64,000 nt of DNA from Akkermansiaceae bacterium (GTDB taxonomy: Bacteria; Verrucomicrobiota; Verrucomicrobiia; Verrucomicrobiales; Akkermansiaceae): assembly GCA_029866215.1 (NCBI GenBank), contig JARWZU010000088.1, forward strand, positions 1 to 64,000, read 5' to 3'. Positions 27,241 through 36,321 of this stretch are shown piece by piece. Position numbers and translations under genes: made by a program. Numbering within the stretch: position 1 is the first letter of the stretch; each line of letters opens with the position of its first letter. The notes under the pieces are model-generated. The model did not search any database and had not been told where the DNA came from. It was given only the letters and a program-made list of their open reading frames with translations.

Positions 27241-27274
27241 AAGGCTCGCTCGTTCATTCGATCGGGCCTTTTTC
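27241..27274 (+). terminator. Terminator behind the 3D-domain lipoprotein gene
   Basis: AAGGCTCG and CGGGCCTT pair with one G-U and enclose a loop of about 14 bases, and a run of T follows directly. It lies about 20 bases after the stop of the lipoprotein gene. Confidence 0.65.
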
Positions 27275-27341
27275 TTTGATGACGAAATGATCATGGCTGG
27301 TGGAAGCGCCATCACAGTGGGCGTCTTCGCTCATCCGTTAT

Positions 27342-27360
27342 AAAGGGAGCGAACCCCTTT
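27342..27360. repeat. Small palindrome resembling the element at 1953-2037
   Basis: AAAGGG pairs with CCCTTT across AGCGAAC. The arms AAAGGGG/CCCCTTT type resemble the hairpins at 1957 and 2015. It lies between two convergent genes. Confidence 0.4.
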
Positions 27361-27374
27361 GAAATGGCCGGGCC

Positions 27375-27719
27375 TCAGCGCTTGCGGATCAGCATAAACT
27401 CATTTCCGTCCGTGTCGTAACACATCGCGAGGTGGGGCGTTTCGCCGTCCTCCTCGGAGGGTTCGCGGACGAGGCCGCCGCCATGGGCCAATACTTCGGT
27501 GGCACCGGTGACGACATCGGCCACTTGGAAGCTGATGCCCGTCCAGGTGCGTTTGCCCTCGCCGCCGCCGTGGATGCCGAGGATCGCCCCCGCCACATCC
27601 AGTTCGGTCATGGTGCTGGAGGATCGGGCAATCGTTGCACCAAAGGCCTCCTGATAAAATCGGGTCGCCCGCGCCAAGTCGGCTGCCCAGATGACATACT
27701 TGACGCGTTCGACGAGCAT
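27375..27719 (-). CDS. VOC-family (glyoxalase-like) protein
   Basis: The 114-residue protein has the double beta-alpha-beta-beta-beta fold of the vicinal oxygen chelate superfamily. The opening VERVKYVIWAADLARATRFY places a beta strand and a helix, with a closing CYDTDGNEFMLIRKR that is typical of glyoxalase and bleomycin-resistance proteins. The ATG at 27719 follows the ndk stop by three bases, with a GTG at 27722 as another choice. Classical metal ligands are partly missing (no His after the first strand), so the activity cannot be predicted. Co-transcription with ndk is likely. Confidence 0.75.
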   Translation of the reverse strand: MLVERVKYVIWAADLARATRFYQEAFGATIARSSSTMTELDVAGAILGIHGGGEGKRTWTGISFQVADVVTGATEVLAHGGGLVREPSEEDGETPHLAMCYDTDGNEFMLIRKR

Positions 27720-27722
27720 CAC

Positions 27723-28160
27723 TTAGTAGGCGAAGATTTCGCCTTCTTTGAAGAAACGCTTCAGCTCGGTTTGCGCTGCCTCGACGGAATCAGAGGCGTG
27801 GCAAACATTGCGCATCTTGGCGTCGGCATCCTTGAACCCAAAGTCGCCACGGATCGTTCCGGCAGGGGCCACCATCGAATCCGTAGGCCCGAGAAGATCA
27901 CGCACCCGTGCGATGATGTTTTCGCCCTCAAGCGCGAGCGCGATCACTGGCGTCTCTTGCATGAAACCACGGACGGCAGGGAAAAATGGCTTGTCGGCGA
28001 TGTGTGAGTAATGCTCGGCAAGAATTTCATCGCTGAGGGTCATCATCTTGATCCCGCGGATCATGAAACCCTCCGCTTGGAATCGGGAAAGCACTTGGCC
28101 CGTGATGTTTTTCGCAACAGCATCAGGCTTGAAAAGGATAAGAGTCGTCTCGGATGTCAT
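27723..28160 (-). CDS. ndk: Nucleoside diphosphate kinase
   Basis: Ndk moves a phosphate from one nucleoside triphosphate to another diphosphate by way of a phosphohistidine. The 145 residues fit. TLILFKPDAVAKNITGQVLS opens the protein, VAPAGTIRGDFG is the nucleotide-binding region, and NVCHASDSVEAAQTELKRFF holds the catalytic histidine. Insertion of a few residues in the centre is normal for this family. The gene lies downstream of the suf operon on the same strand but after a 129-base gap. Confidence 0.95.
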   Translation of the reverse strand: MTSETTLILFKPDAVAKNITGQVLSRFQAEGFMIRGIKMMTLSDEILAEHYSHIADKPFFPAVRGFMQETPVIALALEGENIIARVRDLLGPTDSMVAPAGTIRGDFGFKDADAKMRNVCHASDSVEAAQTELKRFFKEGEIFAY

Positions 28161-28289
28161 AGGGGCATTGAATTAGTCGCTGGGTTTCTTTTGTGCAAGC
28201 CTTTTGCCAATCGAGTTCGCCCGATGTTTCCTGAAAAAGAGCGAGGTCTGCGCCGTGGGCATGAGACCAATTCCCCTCCCTCTCGACGA

Positions 28290-29597
28290 TCAATTTCCGC
28301 CAGCTGCGATGCGGGCAAACTTTTCATCCACGAACTTCAGGACAAGCGCTTCCACCTCGTCACATTTCAGGCGTTCCACGACATCAACCGAGAATCCACG
28401 GGCAATCAATTGCCGCGCATTCACCGGGTCAATTCCCCGAGCGCGCAAATAGAAGATTTCTTCGTCGCTGATCTGGGAGGACGTGCTGCCATGTGAACAT
28501 TTCACCTGGTCCGCATTGATTTCGAGACCGGGCATCGAATTCGCCTCGCTGGTATCGCTCATCAAAAGGTTCCGGCACGTCTGATAGGCGTCGGTGTGAT
28601 GCGCGTTTTCATCCACAAAGATCAACCCCGAAAAGATCGTCCTCGCGTGATCATACAGCGAGTTCTTGTAAAGCAGGTCAGAATAGGCCCCCTCCGAAGC
28701 ATGGTGCTGAAAGGTGCGTTGGTCGTATTCCTGTTCGTTGGCGGGGATACTCACTGAAAGCATGTCCGAGCGAGAGCCCGAACCCGCGAGGCATGAAACT
28801 GATTCGTTGCGCGCCCACGAGGCACCGGTATTGAGAATGAACCCCATGGCCGCTGCATCGCGGGAGGTGGTGGTCTCGTTGATCTGAATCACACGGCTGA
28901 CCTCATTGCATGCCTGGATCACCACGTAATCGAGCTTTGAGTTGGCGCCAGCGTTCAGGTCATTGTAGGCGACGCAAAGGTTCGGCTGAACCTCATCTGC
29001 CGAGCGGATCATCTCCACCACGCGGATTTTCGCACTTTTCCCGGTGACCACCAAGGTGTGAGGAAAAATCACTGAATGCTCGCCCGCGACCCAGTGATGC
29101 ACCTCAATGCTTCCCTCGACTTCAACCTGATCCGGCACATACACGAACAAGCCGTTGGTCACCGACGCCTCGTGCAAGGCGACAAACTTGGCGGAACCAA
29201 GCCGTGCATCCTGCTTCATGAAATGCGCTTGGACCAAGTCACTGTGAGAGACCAGCGCCTCGGCCAATGGAAGACAGACCACACCATCAGGCAAATCGGC
29301 GGCGATGTGCACGAGCTCATCATTGACGAAAATCAATTTCGCAACGGGCGACTCCAACCCGATCGAGCGCGCAATCAGATCGTTTGCACCAACGGCCGGA
29401 GCCTTCCGAAATGCCGAAAGGTCCAACTGCTTGACGCTGGAAAATCGCCATGTTTCATCCCCTCGCTTGGGCGCCGGAATCGCTAAAAAACGCTGCCAAG
29501 CGGACTGCTGGCGCTCTGCAAACCAAGCAGGCAAATACGATGGTGTCACCGGTGCGCTCGTATAAATGGAATCGATGGATTCGAGAGTGGTACTCAT
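28290..29597 (-). CDS. sufD: Fe-S cluster assembly protein SufD
   Basis: SufD is the 435-residue partner of SufB in the SufBC2D scaffold. The protein has the beta-helix core with VVTGKSAKIRVVEMIRSADE, NETTTSRDAAAMGFILNTGA and FQHHASEGAYSDLLYKNSLY. The C-terminal region contains VKCSHGSTSSQISDEEIFYL and ARGIDPVNARQLIARGF, which SufB shares. It lies third in the order Fur-like, sufC, sufB, sufD, without sufS and sufE. Its gap to sufB is 33 bases. Confidence 0.92.
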   Translation of the reverse strand: MSTTLESIDSIYTSAPVTPSYLPAWFAERQQSAWQRFLAIPAPKRGDETWRFSSVKQLDLSAFRKAPAVGANDLIARSIGLESPVAKLIFVNDELVHIAADLPDGVVCLPLAEALVSHSDLVQAHFMKQDARLGSAKFVALHEASVTNGLFVYVPDQVEVEGSIEVHHWVAGEHSVIFPHTLVVTGKSAKIRVVEMIRSADEVQPNLCVAYNDLNAGANSKLDYVVIQACNEVSRVIQINETTTSRDAAAMGFILNTGASWARNESVSCLAGSGSRSDMLSVSIPANEQEYDQRTFQHHASEGAYSDLLYKNSLYDHARTIFSGLIFVDENAHHTDAYQTCRNLLMSDTSEANSMPGLEINADQVKCSHGSTSSQISDEEIFYLRARGIDPVNARQLIARGFSVDVVERLKCDEVEALVLKFVDEKFARIAAGGN

Positions 29598-29630
29598 GAA
29601 AAAATTCGGAATTCAGTGATAATATGAGAA

Positions 29631-31067
29631 TTAGCCGACAGAGCCTTCCATTTCCAAATCGATGAGGCGTTTGAGCTCGACCGAGTATTCCATGGGGAAC
29701 TCGCGGACGAGGTCGTTGATGAAGCCATTCACGGCAAGCGACATCGCCTGCCCCTCATTGAGGCCACGCTGCTGCATGTAAAACAGCATGTCTTCCGAAA
29801 CCTGACTCACCGAAGCCTCGTGCTGAGTGGCATGGCGGTTGCCCTTGACGGTGATCGCCGGATACGTGTCCGTCCGGCTATGGCTGTTGATCAGCAGCGC
29901 ATCGCACTCGGTGTTATTTTTACAACCCTTGAGGTGCTTGGGGATGTGGACTTGGCCGCGATAAGTCGAGCGACCTTCTCCCACGGAGATCGACTTGGAA
30001 ACGACATTGGATGTCGTGTCATCCGCCGCGTGGATCATTTTTGCACCCGTGTCTTGGTGTTGTCCGGTATTGGCCAGTGCGATCGATATGACCTCGCCAC
30101 GAGCTCGTTTCCCCTTCATCACCACGCCGGGATACTTCATCGTGAGACGCGAGCCAATGTTGCAATCGATCCAACGAACTTCCGCGTCTTCCATCGCGAT
30201 CCCGCGCTTGGTCACGAGATTGAAAACATTCGACGACCAATTCTGCACGGTCACGTATTGAATCTTCGCACCCTTGAGCGCCACAAGCTCGACGACCGCA
30301 GAGTGGAGCGTCGCTGTCTCGAACTTGGGTGCGGTGCAGCCTTCCATGTACATCAACTCCGCGCCCTCATCCGCAATGATCAAGGTGCGCTCGAACTGGC
30401 CGAAGTTTTCCGAGTTGATGCGGAAATACGCCTGAAGCGGCTGCTTGAGCTTGAGGCCCTTGGGGATGTAAATAAAGGAACCACCAGAGAAAACCGCTGA
30501 GTTCAGCGCGGAAAACTTATTATCCCCCGTCGGAATAACCTTGCCGAACCATGGACGGAAAATCTCCTCGTGCTCCTTCAAGCCCTCCGTCGAATTGCAA
30601 AAAATCACGCCTTGCTTCGTGAGCTCCTCCTTGACGTTGGAATAGGCCGCCTCGGAGTCGAACTGAGCCTCCACCCCGGCGAGGAAAGCCCGCTCTTGCT
30701 GCGGAATCCCAAGCCGCTCGAAGGTTTCTAACACATCGGCCGGAACATCATCCCATGAACGCTTCGGTTTTTCACCATCGGACAAATAGTAGCGGATCAC
30801 ATCGAAGTCGATCGCTTCCAAATCCTTGGTCGCCCAGTTGGTCGGCATGGGCTTTTCCTGGAACACCTTGAGCGCCTTGTGCCGGAACTCACGGACCCAA
30901 TCAGGATCGTTCTTCACGTCGCAAATGTAGTCGACCGTTGCGGAGGTCAGACCACGGCCCGCATCAAACTTGTTGCGCTCTGGGAAGGTGAAATCGCCCT
31001 TGGTGCGGTCGATATCAATCGCCTCGCGGGTCTCAAGATCCAAAACGTCGGTGGTGTCGTAGGACAT
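29631..31067 (-). CDS. sufB: Fe-S cluster assembly protein SufB
   Basis: The 478-residue scaffold protein is well conserved. Visible are ISxEP-type [73 protein letters not shown] and the C-terminal block [20 protein letters not shown] with [20 protein letters not shown]. The protein ends with [20 protein letters not shown]. Together with SufC and SufD it assembles nascent Fe-S clusters under oxidative or iron stress. The sufC gene precedes it by 20 bases. Confidence 0.95.
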   Translation of the reverse strand: MSYDTTDVLDLETREAIDIDRTKGDFTFPERNKFDAGRGLTSATVDYICDVKNDPDWVREFRHKALKVFQEKPMPTNWATKDLEAIDFDVIRYYLSDGEKPKRSWDDVPADVLETFERLGIPQQERAFLAGVEAQFDSEAAYSNVKEELTKQGVIFCNSTEGLKEHEEIFRPWFGKVIPTGDNKFSALNSAVFSGGSFIYIPKGLKLKQPLQAYFRINSENFGQFERTLIIADEGAELMYMEGCTAPKFETATLHSAVVELVALKGAKIQYVTVQNWSSNVFNLVTKRGIAMEDAEVRWIDCNIGSRLTMKYPGVVMKGKRARGEVISIALANTGQHQDTGAKMIHAADDTTSNVVSKSISVGEGRSTYRGQVHIPKHLKGCKNNTECDALLINSHSRTDTYPAITVKGNRHATQHEASVSQVSEDMLFYMQQRGLNEGQAMSLAVNGFINDLVREFPMEYSVELKRLIDLEMEGSVG

Positions 31068-31087
31068 GGTGATAATGGTAAAGTGGC

Positions 31088-31840
31088 TTAAGCGAGCACG
31101 GGCTCTTTGAGAAACTCATAGCCGTCTTTCTCGAGCTCGAGAGCAAGTTCGGGGCCTCCGGAGCGCACGATGCGACCTTCCGCCATGACGTGAACGTAGT
31201 CGGGCTTGATGTAGTCTAACAGCCGCTGATAGTGAGTGATGAGCAGGAAGCCGCGCTCAGATGAACGCATGGCGTTGACTCCTTTGGCCACGATTTTGAG
31301 GGCATCGATGTCGAGCCCTGAGTCGGTTTCATCGAGGATGACGTATTCCGGCTCAAGCATCATCAACTGGAGGATTTCATTGCGCTTTTTCTCGCCGCCA
31401 GAGAACCCTTCATTCACAGCCCGCGCAGTGAATTTGCGATCCATTTCCAGCAAATCCATCTTGGCATAGAGGCTCTTGTAGTATGCGACCGCATCAATGT
31501 CCTCACCCTTGGGGAGTCGTGCTTGGAGAGCGGCGCGGATAAAGTTTGCATTCGAGACACCGGGAACTTCTGACGGATATTGAAATGCAAGGAAGATGCC
31601 GGCGCGCGAACGCTCGTCGACCGACTTGCCCAGGACTTCCTCGCCGTCTTGCGTCACGGAACCTGACGTCACCACATAGCCTTCATGCCCGGCGATCACC
31701 TTGGAGAGCGTCGATTTGCCGGAACCGTTTGGTCCCATGATGGCATGGACTTCACCCTTCGGAATCGTGAGGGTGACGCCTTTGAGGATTTCGGTGCCAT
31801 CTTCGAGAGTGGCATGAAGGTCTTGGATGTGGAGGCTCAT
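31088..31840 (-). CDS. sufC: Fe-S assembly ATPase SufC
   Basis: SufC is the ATPase of the SufBC2D complex and belongs to the ABC superfamily but is not a transporter. The 250-residue protein starts [20 protein letters not shown] and carries Walker A GPNGSGKS, the signature [13 protein letters not shown] and Walker [13 protein letters not shown], followed by the switch-histidine region [13 protein letters not shown]. An upstream in-frame ATG at 31900 overlaps the Fur-like gene and was not used. It follows the regulator after 13 bases. Confidence 0.95.
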   Translation of the reverse strand: MSLHIQDLHATLEDGTEILKGVTLTIPKGEVHAIMGPNGSGKSTLSKVIAGHEGYVVTSGSVTQDGEEVLGKSVDERSRAGIFLAFQYPSEVPGVSNANFIRAALQARLPKGEDIDAVAYYKSLYAKMDLLEMDRKFTARAVNEGFSGGEKKRNEILQLMMLEPEYVILDETDSGLDIDALKIVAKGVNAMRSSERGFLLITHYQRLLDYIKPDYVHVMAEGRIVRSGGPELALELEKDGYEFLKEPVLA

Positions 31841-31853
31841 GATGTTGGAAAAC

Positions 31854-32285
31854 TTAGGAGATTGGAGTGACTTTGCCGCGGAGCGTGATTTCGACATCAT
31901 CGATCACCGCACCTGGGGGTAAATTGAGAACGTCCGCTAGGTTGATGCCAGGCTTGAAATCCACATCGTGGATCACCCCGGTCACCTCGTCATGGAAATG
32001 CCCATGTTCGCTGAGGTTCGGGCAGTACCGGGACGACTCGCGGTCGAAGTTGACCTGCCGGATGATGCCGTGCTGAACGAGCGCTTCGAGGCAGTTATAA
32101 ACCGTGGCCAGCGAGATGTTTGGCAGGCGGTCTTTCACGCGAATGAAGACATCGTTGGCAGTCGGGTGGTTGCGCTCTTGCTGCAAGAACCGGTAAACCT
32201 CACGACGTTGGGGTGTCATTCTCAATCCCGAGATCTCATCTGGGATCTCTGAATCTGAAATTGAGGAATTGGACTGAGTGACCAT
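31854..32285 (-). CDS. Fur-family transcriptional regulator heading the suf operon
   Basis: The 143-residue protein has a Fur-type winged helix: [20 protein letters not shown], then [20 protein letters not shown] and [20 protein letters not shown]. The usual HHHHxxC dimerisation region is reduced to [17 protein letters not shown] with no CxxC pairs at all, so the structural zinc site of Fur and PerR is missing. A 14-base palindrome overlapping a TATAAT-like box lies 42 bases upstream. It stands in front of sufC with a 13-base gap and probably regulates the suf operon. Metal or redox sensing is likely but unproved. Start MVTQSNS at 32285 is preferred to 32336. Confidence 0.82.
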   Translation of the reverse strand: MVTQSNSSISDSEIPDEISGLRMTPQRREVYRFLQQERNHPTANDVFIRVKDRLPNISLATVYNCLEALVQHGIIRQVNFDRESSRYCPNLSEHGHFHDEVTGVIHDVDFKPGINLADVLNLPPGAVIDDVEITLRGKVTPIS

Positions 32286-32326
32286 CACGGGTGGGCAACC
32301 TAGGCGCGCAGCCACAGACATCAAGA

Positions 32327-32340
32327 ATAATTCCAATTAT
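32327..32340. promoter_or_regulatory. Candidate operator/promoter of the fur-like/suf operon
   Basis: ATAATTCCAATTAT is a perfect palindrome with two central bases. On the minus strand it reads within CTTTATAATTGG, so it overlaps a TATAAT -10 box. It lies 42-55 bases before the regulator start. Its AT-rich symmetry resembles Fur and PerR boxes; autoregulation is likely. Confidence 0.5.
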
Positions 32341-32476
32341 AAAGCCCTAAATCGCGTGCAATGGGCGAATTTCTCGAGGCCATGCCGCTTTTTGACGCTT
32401 TCTCCCCCAAGCCTAACCACGGCTAGCTCAAATCGCCCACCACGGGCACCCGACCCAAATCCGGTCAACCGCCACT

Positions 32477-33415
32477 TCAGGCGACTCGCTGAGCGGACAA
32501 CGCAGCCATGAAAGAATCGTAGCCTTCAGCCCCCATGTAGCGCTGAAGCATCTGAGCTGGCGCTTCCTGCAAATCGACGAGAACCAAAGCGTCTAGCGCA
32601 TCCCCGAAATCAGGATCGATATTAAACTCCAGCAGGGTCGCGTTCAGTCGAAGGTATTGCTTGAGTAAAACGGGCACACCTTTGCCGTCCGGCTCACAGT
32701 TGGCGACTACCGCTGAGACTTCATCGATGGATTTAAGACCAGCACTCAGTCCGTCTTGACCATGGAGCATTTTGTAAGGATTTACCGGCTGAATCAAGCC
32801 TGCGTGGCGCTCGTCTTGGTGGGTATTACGCATGAAGCTCACCATCAAATCACGGGACAGCGAAGAGTAGTCGCTCGAAATACTGACGGGGCCAAAGAGT
32901 CGGGAGTAGCGAGGCCGCTCCATGACAAATCGACCAATCCCCTTCCACAACACACTCAAGGGATAGATCGATTTCTGATACTCCATCGCAACAAACGACC
33001 GCCCAAGTTCGAGCGCTGGCTTGAGCACTTCAAGAAATGGCTTCTCAAACCGAAACAACGTGGAGGTGTAAAGCGCGTCGGGTCCACCGGCCGCCAGCAA
33101 GACGTCGGAGCAACCTAACCGATACGCGCCAGCGATTTGACACGCCTCGCGATCCCAAACGTAGAGATGGAGGTAACTCGCATCAAAGCGATCGAGATCC
33201 AACGACTTTCCCGTGCCCTCACCCACCGCACGAAAGGTGATTTCTCGCAACCGACCGATTTCATGAAGCGTTGCGGGGATCTCCCAAGCAGCTGCAAGTA
33301 AAACGTCAAATCTTCCCTGGGTGACGAGAGCACCACGACGCTGGAGAAATGCAGCCTCACATTTGAGCTCTGCAAAATCGGCGGGTGGCGCGATGGGTTC
33401 CGGATGAAGGTGCAT
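32477..33415 (-). CDS. GNAT-type acyltransferase, OlsB/hemolysin-like
   Basis: The 312-residue protein has the acyl-ACP-dependent N-acyltransferase fold of OlsB. Visible are GRFDVLLAAAWEIPATLHEI, LREITFRAVGEGTGKSLDLD, DASYLHLYVWDREACQIAGA, YRLG and ELGRSFVAMEYQKSIYPLSV, LWKGIGRFV. OlsB attaches a 3-hydroxy fatty acid to ornithine in the first step of ornithine-lipid synthesis. Family members include 'putative hemolysins'. The next gene upstream encodes an OlsA-like O-acyltransferase. The start MHLHPEP at 33415 is chosen; a start at 33448 is possible. Confidence 0.82.
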   Translation of the reverse strand: MHLHPEPIAPPADFAELKCEAAFLQRRGALVTQGRFDVLLAAAWEIPATLHEIGRLREITFRAVGEGTGKSLDLDRFDASYLHLYVWDREACQIAGAYRLGCSDVLLAAGGPDALYTSTLFRFEKPFLEVLKPALELGRSFVAMEYQKSIYPLSVLWKGIGRFVMERPRYSRLFGPVSISSDYSSLSRDLMVSFMRNTHQDERHAGLIQPVNPYKMLHGQDGLSAGLKSIDEVSAVVANCEPDGKGVPVLLKQYLRLNATLLEFNIDPDFGDALDALVLVDLQEAPAQMLQRYMGAEGYDSFMAALSAQRVA

Positions 33416-33486
33416 GTGGTTTGGAAGATTTCTTCTCAAAACCCGCAAAACATCCAGAAGGCGATCAGAACAATTTCGTCACAAAA

Positions 33487-34308
33487 TTAGTCTAACACGA
33501 TTCCGAGCGTTTGCTTTCGCAAGAACGCCGCAAATACATCGGGTGACTTCCCGAGATGCTCCGTGGAATCGATCCCGGCCCCCACCCGAAACACCACATT
33601 TCTCCCCCGACTGGCCAACATCACACGAGGAAGCAAGGCCGTGCGGAGGCGTGGATGAATCCCCCCAAGCAGGTGAAACCATGGCGGCGACTGGCCAAAA
33701 AACCTTACCGGAACCACCGTCGCACCCGTCTTCAGCGCCAGCGCCGCAATGTGGTGCGACCATTGCCCCTCCTCCACCCGATCGCCCCGCCAAGACGCAA
33801 CCTCACCTGATGGGAACGCCGCCAATGCCCCTCCCGACCGCAACAACGCAAATGCCCGTTTCAACGATGCACCATTTTTTCTTGCTGCCTCAGACTCGCC
33901 TAAAATGGACAGCGGCAACAGAAATTCACCGATGACCGGCAGCTTCGCCACCACCTGATTGGCCATCATGAGCCCCTCTTGCCGCGCCCGCAAACACAGA
34001 GACCCAAGCACCATTGCCTCAGCACCACCAAACGGGTGATTCGCCACAATCAGCAAAGGTTTACCCGCTGGCCAAACCGGCCATGTGCCGCATGGAATCA
34101 ACCCAAAAACATGGCAAACCCGGTCGAAAACATTCCCCTCCCCGACTGCCGCCCGCTTGTATCCCTCACGAGTCTCCGTCAACCCCAACGCACAATCCAG
34201 AAAATCACGCAGCAGTTTCCGCCATCCCCCACCCGCAAGAAAAGGCAACTCTCTCGCGAGATCCATCGCCTCATCGAACAACTCATCTTCTGGCCCAGCA
34301 TCGTTCAC
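33487..34308 (-). CDS. Lysophospholipid-type acyltransferase, OlsA/PlsC-like
   Basis: The 273-residue protein has the acyltransferase motif NHPFGGAEAMVLGSL (HX4D variant seen in the OlsA/OlsF group) and FPSGEVAS, plus KTGATVVPVRFFGQSPP. OlsA adds the second fatty acid to lyso-ornithine lipid. Genes for the OlsA-like and OlsB-like proteins are adjacent and in one direction, with 71 bases between them; some bacteria fuse both domains into OlsF. No transmembrane segment is clear. The pair probably makes an aminolipid of the outer membrane; ornithine as head group is inferred. Confidence 0.8.
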   Translation of the reverse strand: MNDAGPEDELFDEAMDLARELPFLAGGGWRKLLRDFLDCALGLTETREGYKRAAVGEGNVFDRVCHVFGLIPCGTWPVWPAGKPLLIVANHPFGGAEAMVLGSLCLRARQEGLMMANQVVAKLPVIGEFLLPLSILGESEAARKNGASLKRAFALLRSGGALAAFPSGEVASWRGDRVEEGQWSHHIAALALKTGATVVPVRFFGQSPPWFHLLGGIHPRLRTALLPRVMLASRGRNVVFRVGAGIDSTEHLGKSPDVFAAFLRKQTLGIVLD

Positions 34309-34370
34309 ACCGGGACGGTATGCTCAAACCCCATGAAATGAAAACGACGAAATCCTCCGCCGATTTCATA

Positions 34371-34402
34371 AAAAACGCCCAGACTTGCGTCCGGGCGTTT
34401 TG
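34371..34402 (-). terminator. Rho-independent terminator behind rpsD
   Basis: On the minus strand AAAACGCCCGGAC pairs with GTCTGGGCGTTTT (one mismatch) around GCAA, followed by a T run. It lies about 30 bases after the rpsD stop and ends the S13-S11-S4 transcript. Confidence 0.8.
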
Positions 34403-34429
34403 AAGAATTCGAACTGGCAGATGCCAAAA

Positions 34430-35041
34430 TCAGCGGGAATAAAGCTCAACGATCAACTGCTCATTGACGAGCGGATTGATGTCTTCGCGCTCTGGGATGC
34501 GGGAAACGGTAGCTTCCAGCTTGTCCTTATCCACGCTGAGCCAGTCCACTGCTGGAGCGGCTTGAGTGAGATCCGTCATCCGGAGCACCAACTGCTGCGA
34601 AGATGGCTTGCCACCGACTTTGATCACATCACCAGGCTTCACTTGGAAGCTTGCGATGTCGACGGTACGGCCATTCACCGTGATGTGCCCGTGGTTGACG
34701 ATTTGGCGAGCAGCTTGGCGGGAATTGCCAAAACCTGCGCGATAAACGACATTGTCGAGGCGAGTTTCAAGAAGTTGAAGGAGAATCACACCCGTCACCC
34801 CACGGCGGCGAGAAGCTTCCTCGTAGTAACCGCGGAACTGCTTTTCGAGAACACCGTATTGGAAGCGGAGCTTTTGCTTTTCACCAAGTGCCACCGAGTA
34901 TTCACTCTTCTTTTTACGACCGGCACGGACACCGTGCTGGCCAGGTGGGAAATTGCGGCGTTCGAATGCCTTCGATGGGCCAAAGAGAGAGACACCGAAG
35001 CGGCGGCTGATCTTTGCGCGTGGACCTGTATAACGTGCCAT
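34430..35041 (-). CDS. rpsD: 30S ribosomal protein S4
   Basis: S4 nucleates assembly of the 30S subunit and in many bacteria represses its own operon. The 203 residues have MARYTGPRAKISRRFGVSLF, GVLEKQFRGYYEEASRRRGV and the S4 RNA-binding domain ETRLDNVVYRAGFGNSRQAA, RQIVNHGHITVNGRTVDIAS. N-terminal cysteines for zinc are absent. Unlike the common order, rpoA and rplQ do not follow; a terminator stands directly behind the gene. Confidence 0.96.
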   Translation of the reverse strand: MARYTGPRAKISRRFGVSLFGPSKAFERRNFPPGQHGVRAGRKKKSEYSVALGEKQKLRFQYGVLEKQFRGYYEEASRRRGVTGVILLQLLETRLDNVVYRAGFGNSRQAARQIVNHGHITVNGRTVDIASFQVKPGDVIKVGGKPSSQQLVLRMTDLTQAAPAVDWLSVDKDKLEATVSRIPEREDINPLVNEQLIVELYSR

Positions 35042-35065
35042 AGGAAAGTTTCTTAAAAAGTTAAA

Positions 35066-35608
35066 TTAAACGCGGCGAGCCTTCTTCGGACGGCAGCCAT
35101 TGTGTGGGATCGGGGTCACGTCGCGGATGGATAGAATTTCCAATCCAAGACCTTGGACAGCACGCACGGCGGACTCACGGCCAGAGCCTGGACCTTTCAC
35201 GCGGACATCGACTTCCTTGAGACCGTGTCCCATGGCTTGGCGGCAAGCATCTTGCGAAACCACCTGTGCGGCGTATGCCGTGCTCTTGCGGGAACCCTTG
35301 AAGCCCATCTTGCCGGCACTTGACCAACCGATGGAATTCCCGTTCGCATCGGTGACGCTGACGAGGGTGTTGTTGAAAGTCGCAGTCACATGAACAATGC
35401 CACGACTGACATTCTTCGAGCCCTTGGCTTTGTGGATCTTGATTTCTTCCTCGCCTCCGCCGATCTCGGCGAAGATGTCGCGCTTGACTTCCTTCTTCGG
35501 CGCTTCAACTGCGGCCGCTTCAGGAGCAGGAATGGTGGCGGGTGCTGGAGCTGCTACGGGCTCAACTGCCGACTCTACGGCAGCATCTTGGTTGGTTTCT
35601 TCTGACAT
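35066..35608 (-). CDS. rpsK: 30S ribosomal protein S11 with N-terminal extension
   Basis: S11 lines the platform and contacts mRNA upstream of the P site. The conserved core starts near residue 65, reading [20 protein letters not shown], and goes on to [20 protein letters not shown] and [20 protein letters not shown]. The C-terminus [14 protein letters not shown] is standard. In front sits an extra part of about 60 residues rich in Ala, Pro and Glu ([19 protein letters not shown]), so the total is 180 instead of about 130. The ATG at 35608 is 15 bases behind the rpsM stop and an inner start is not evident. Confidence 0.94.
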   Translation of the reverse strand: MSEETNQDAAVESAVEPVAAPAPATIPAPEAAAVEAPKKEVKRDIFAEIGGGEEEIKIHKAKGSKNVSRGIVHVTATFNNTLVSVTDANGNSIGWSSAGKMGFKGSRKSTAYAAQVVSQDACRQAMGHGLKEVDVRVKGPGSGRESAVRAVQGLGLEILSIRDVTPIPHNGCRPKKARRV

Positions 35609-35623
35609 GAACGTTTAGGAAAA

Positions 35624-35992
35624 TTATTTCTTCACTCCGACCGTCTTCTTCTTGCCCTTGCGGGTACGAGCGTTAGTACGGGTACGTTGGCCACGGACGG
35701 GCAATCCACGCTTGTGGCGGATGCCGCGGTAGCAATTGATCGATGTCAGGCGCTTCAGCTGAGACTGACGCTCACGGCGGAGATCACCCTCAACAATGAT
35801 CGACTCGGACGTAATCACTTGGGCGATCCGAACCAATTGGTCCTCGCTCAGTTGTCCGGTGCGGATGTTTGGGTCGATTCCTGCATGCTCGAGGATCCGG
35901 GATGCCGTAGGGCGACCGATGCCAAACATGTAGGGCAGAGAAGCTTCGATGCGCTTCTCATTGGGAATTTCAATACCTAGGATACGTGCCAT
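35624..35992 (-). CDS. rpsM: 30S ribosomal protein S13
   Basis: S13 is in the head of the small subunit and contacts the P-site tRNA and 50S. The 122 residues start [20 protein letters not shown] and contain [20 protein letters not shown], the helix-two-turns-helix, and the basic tail [20 protein letters not shown]. The longer frame from 36133 has 47 residues without family support. It is first in S13-S11-S4; rpmJ and infA are not seen upstream. Confidence 0.96.
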   Translation of the reverse strand: MARILGIEIPNEKRIEASLPYMFGIGRPTASRILEHAGIDPNIRTGQLSEDQLVRIAQVITSESIIVEGDLRRERQSQLKRLTSINCYRGIRHKRGLPVRGQRTRTNARTRKGKKKTVGVKK

Positions 35993-36321
35993 GATGTGCG
36001 TGATTTCGCGTGACCGCAGAGCGATGTCGAGACCGTGCTGACGACTCCGCGGGGCGGGTGATTTACCAGACAGCCGGACACTGGCAAGCGAAAAATGGCA
36101 ATTTATCGGTTTTAAGGCGATGAACCGCACCAAACATCATCGGCCGGAGCGAATTCCGAGATTTGCCCACCCACGCAAAACCACACCCAGATCCGCCAGA
36201 GCGCGGCCTTCCCACCTCGCAGCCACCGATTCTCCAACGAATCCATTTTGGCAAACCGCCAAAGGTTAGCCTCTCGACAAACGTCAGGCAGGCCATAGAC
36301 TCATGCCACTGCCAGACTTCC
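35993..36321. other. Divergent intergenic region between rpsM and moxR
   Basis: These 329 bases hold the promoters of the S13 operon (left) and the MoxR operon (right). No convincing gene is present: ORFs here are the unsupported upstream parts of the two genes. A minus-strand promoter candidate lies at 36060-36087. Confidence 0.6.
36060..36087 (-). promoter_or_regulatory. Candidate promoter of the S13-S11-S4 operon
   Basis: On the minus strand TTGCCA and TAAATC are separated by 16 bases, close to the TTGACA and TATAAT pattern. It would place the transcript start about 60 bases before the rpsM ATG. Confidence 0.35.

Noticed and set aside
27432-28007. 191-residue plus-strand frame over the VOC and ndk genes
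   Set aside because: Antisense to two genes with clear catalytic motifs.
29820-30500. 226-residue plus-strand frame inside sufB
   Set aside because: Antisense to a highly conserved protein; high GC codon bias gives long shadow frames.
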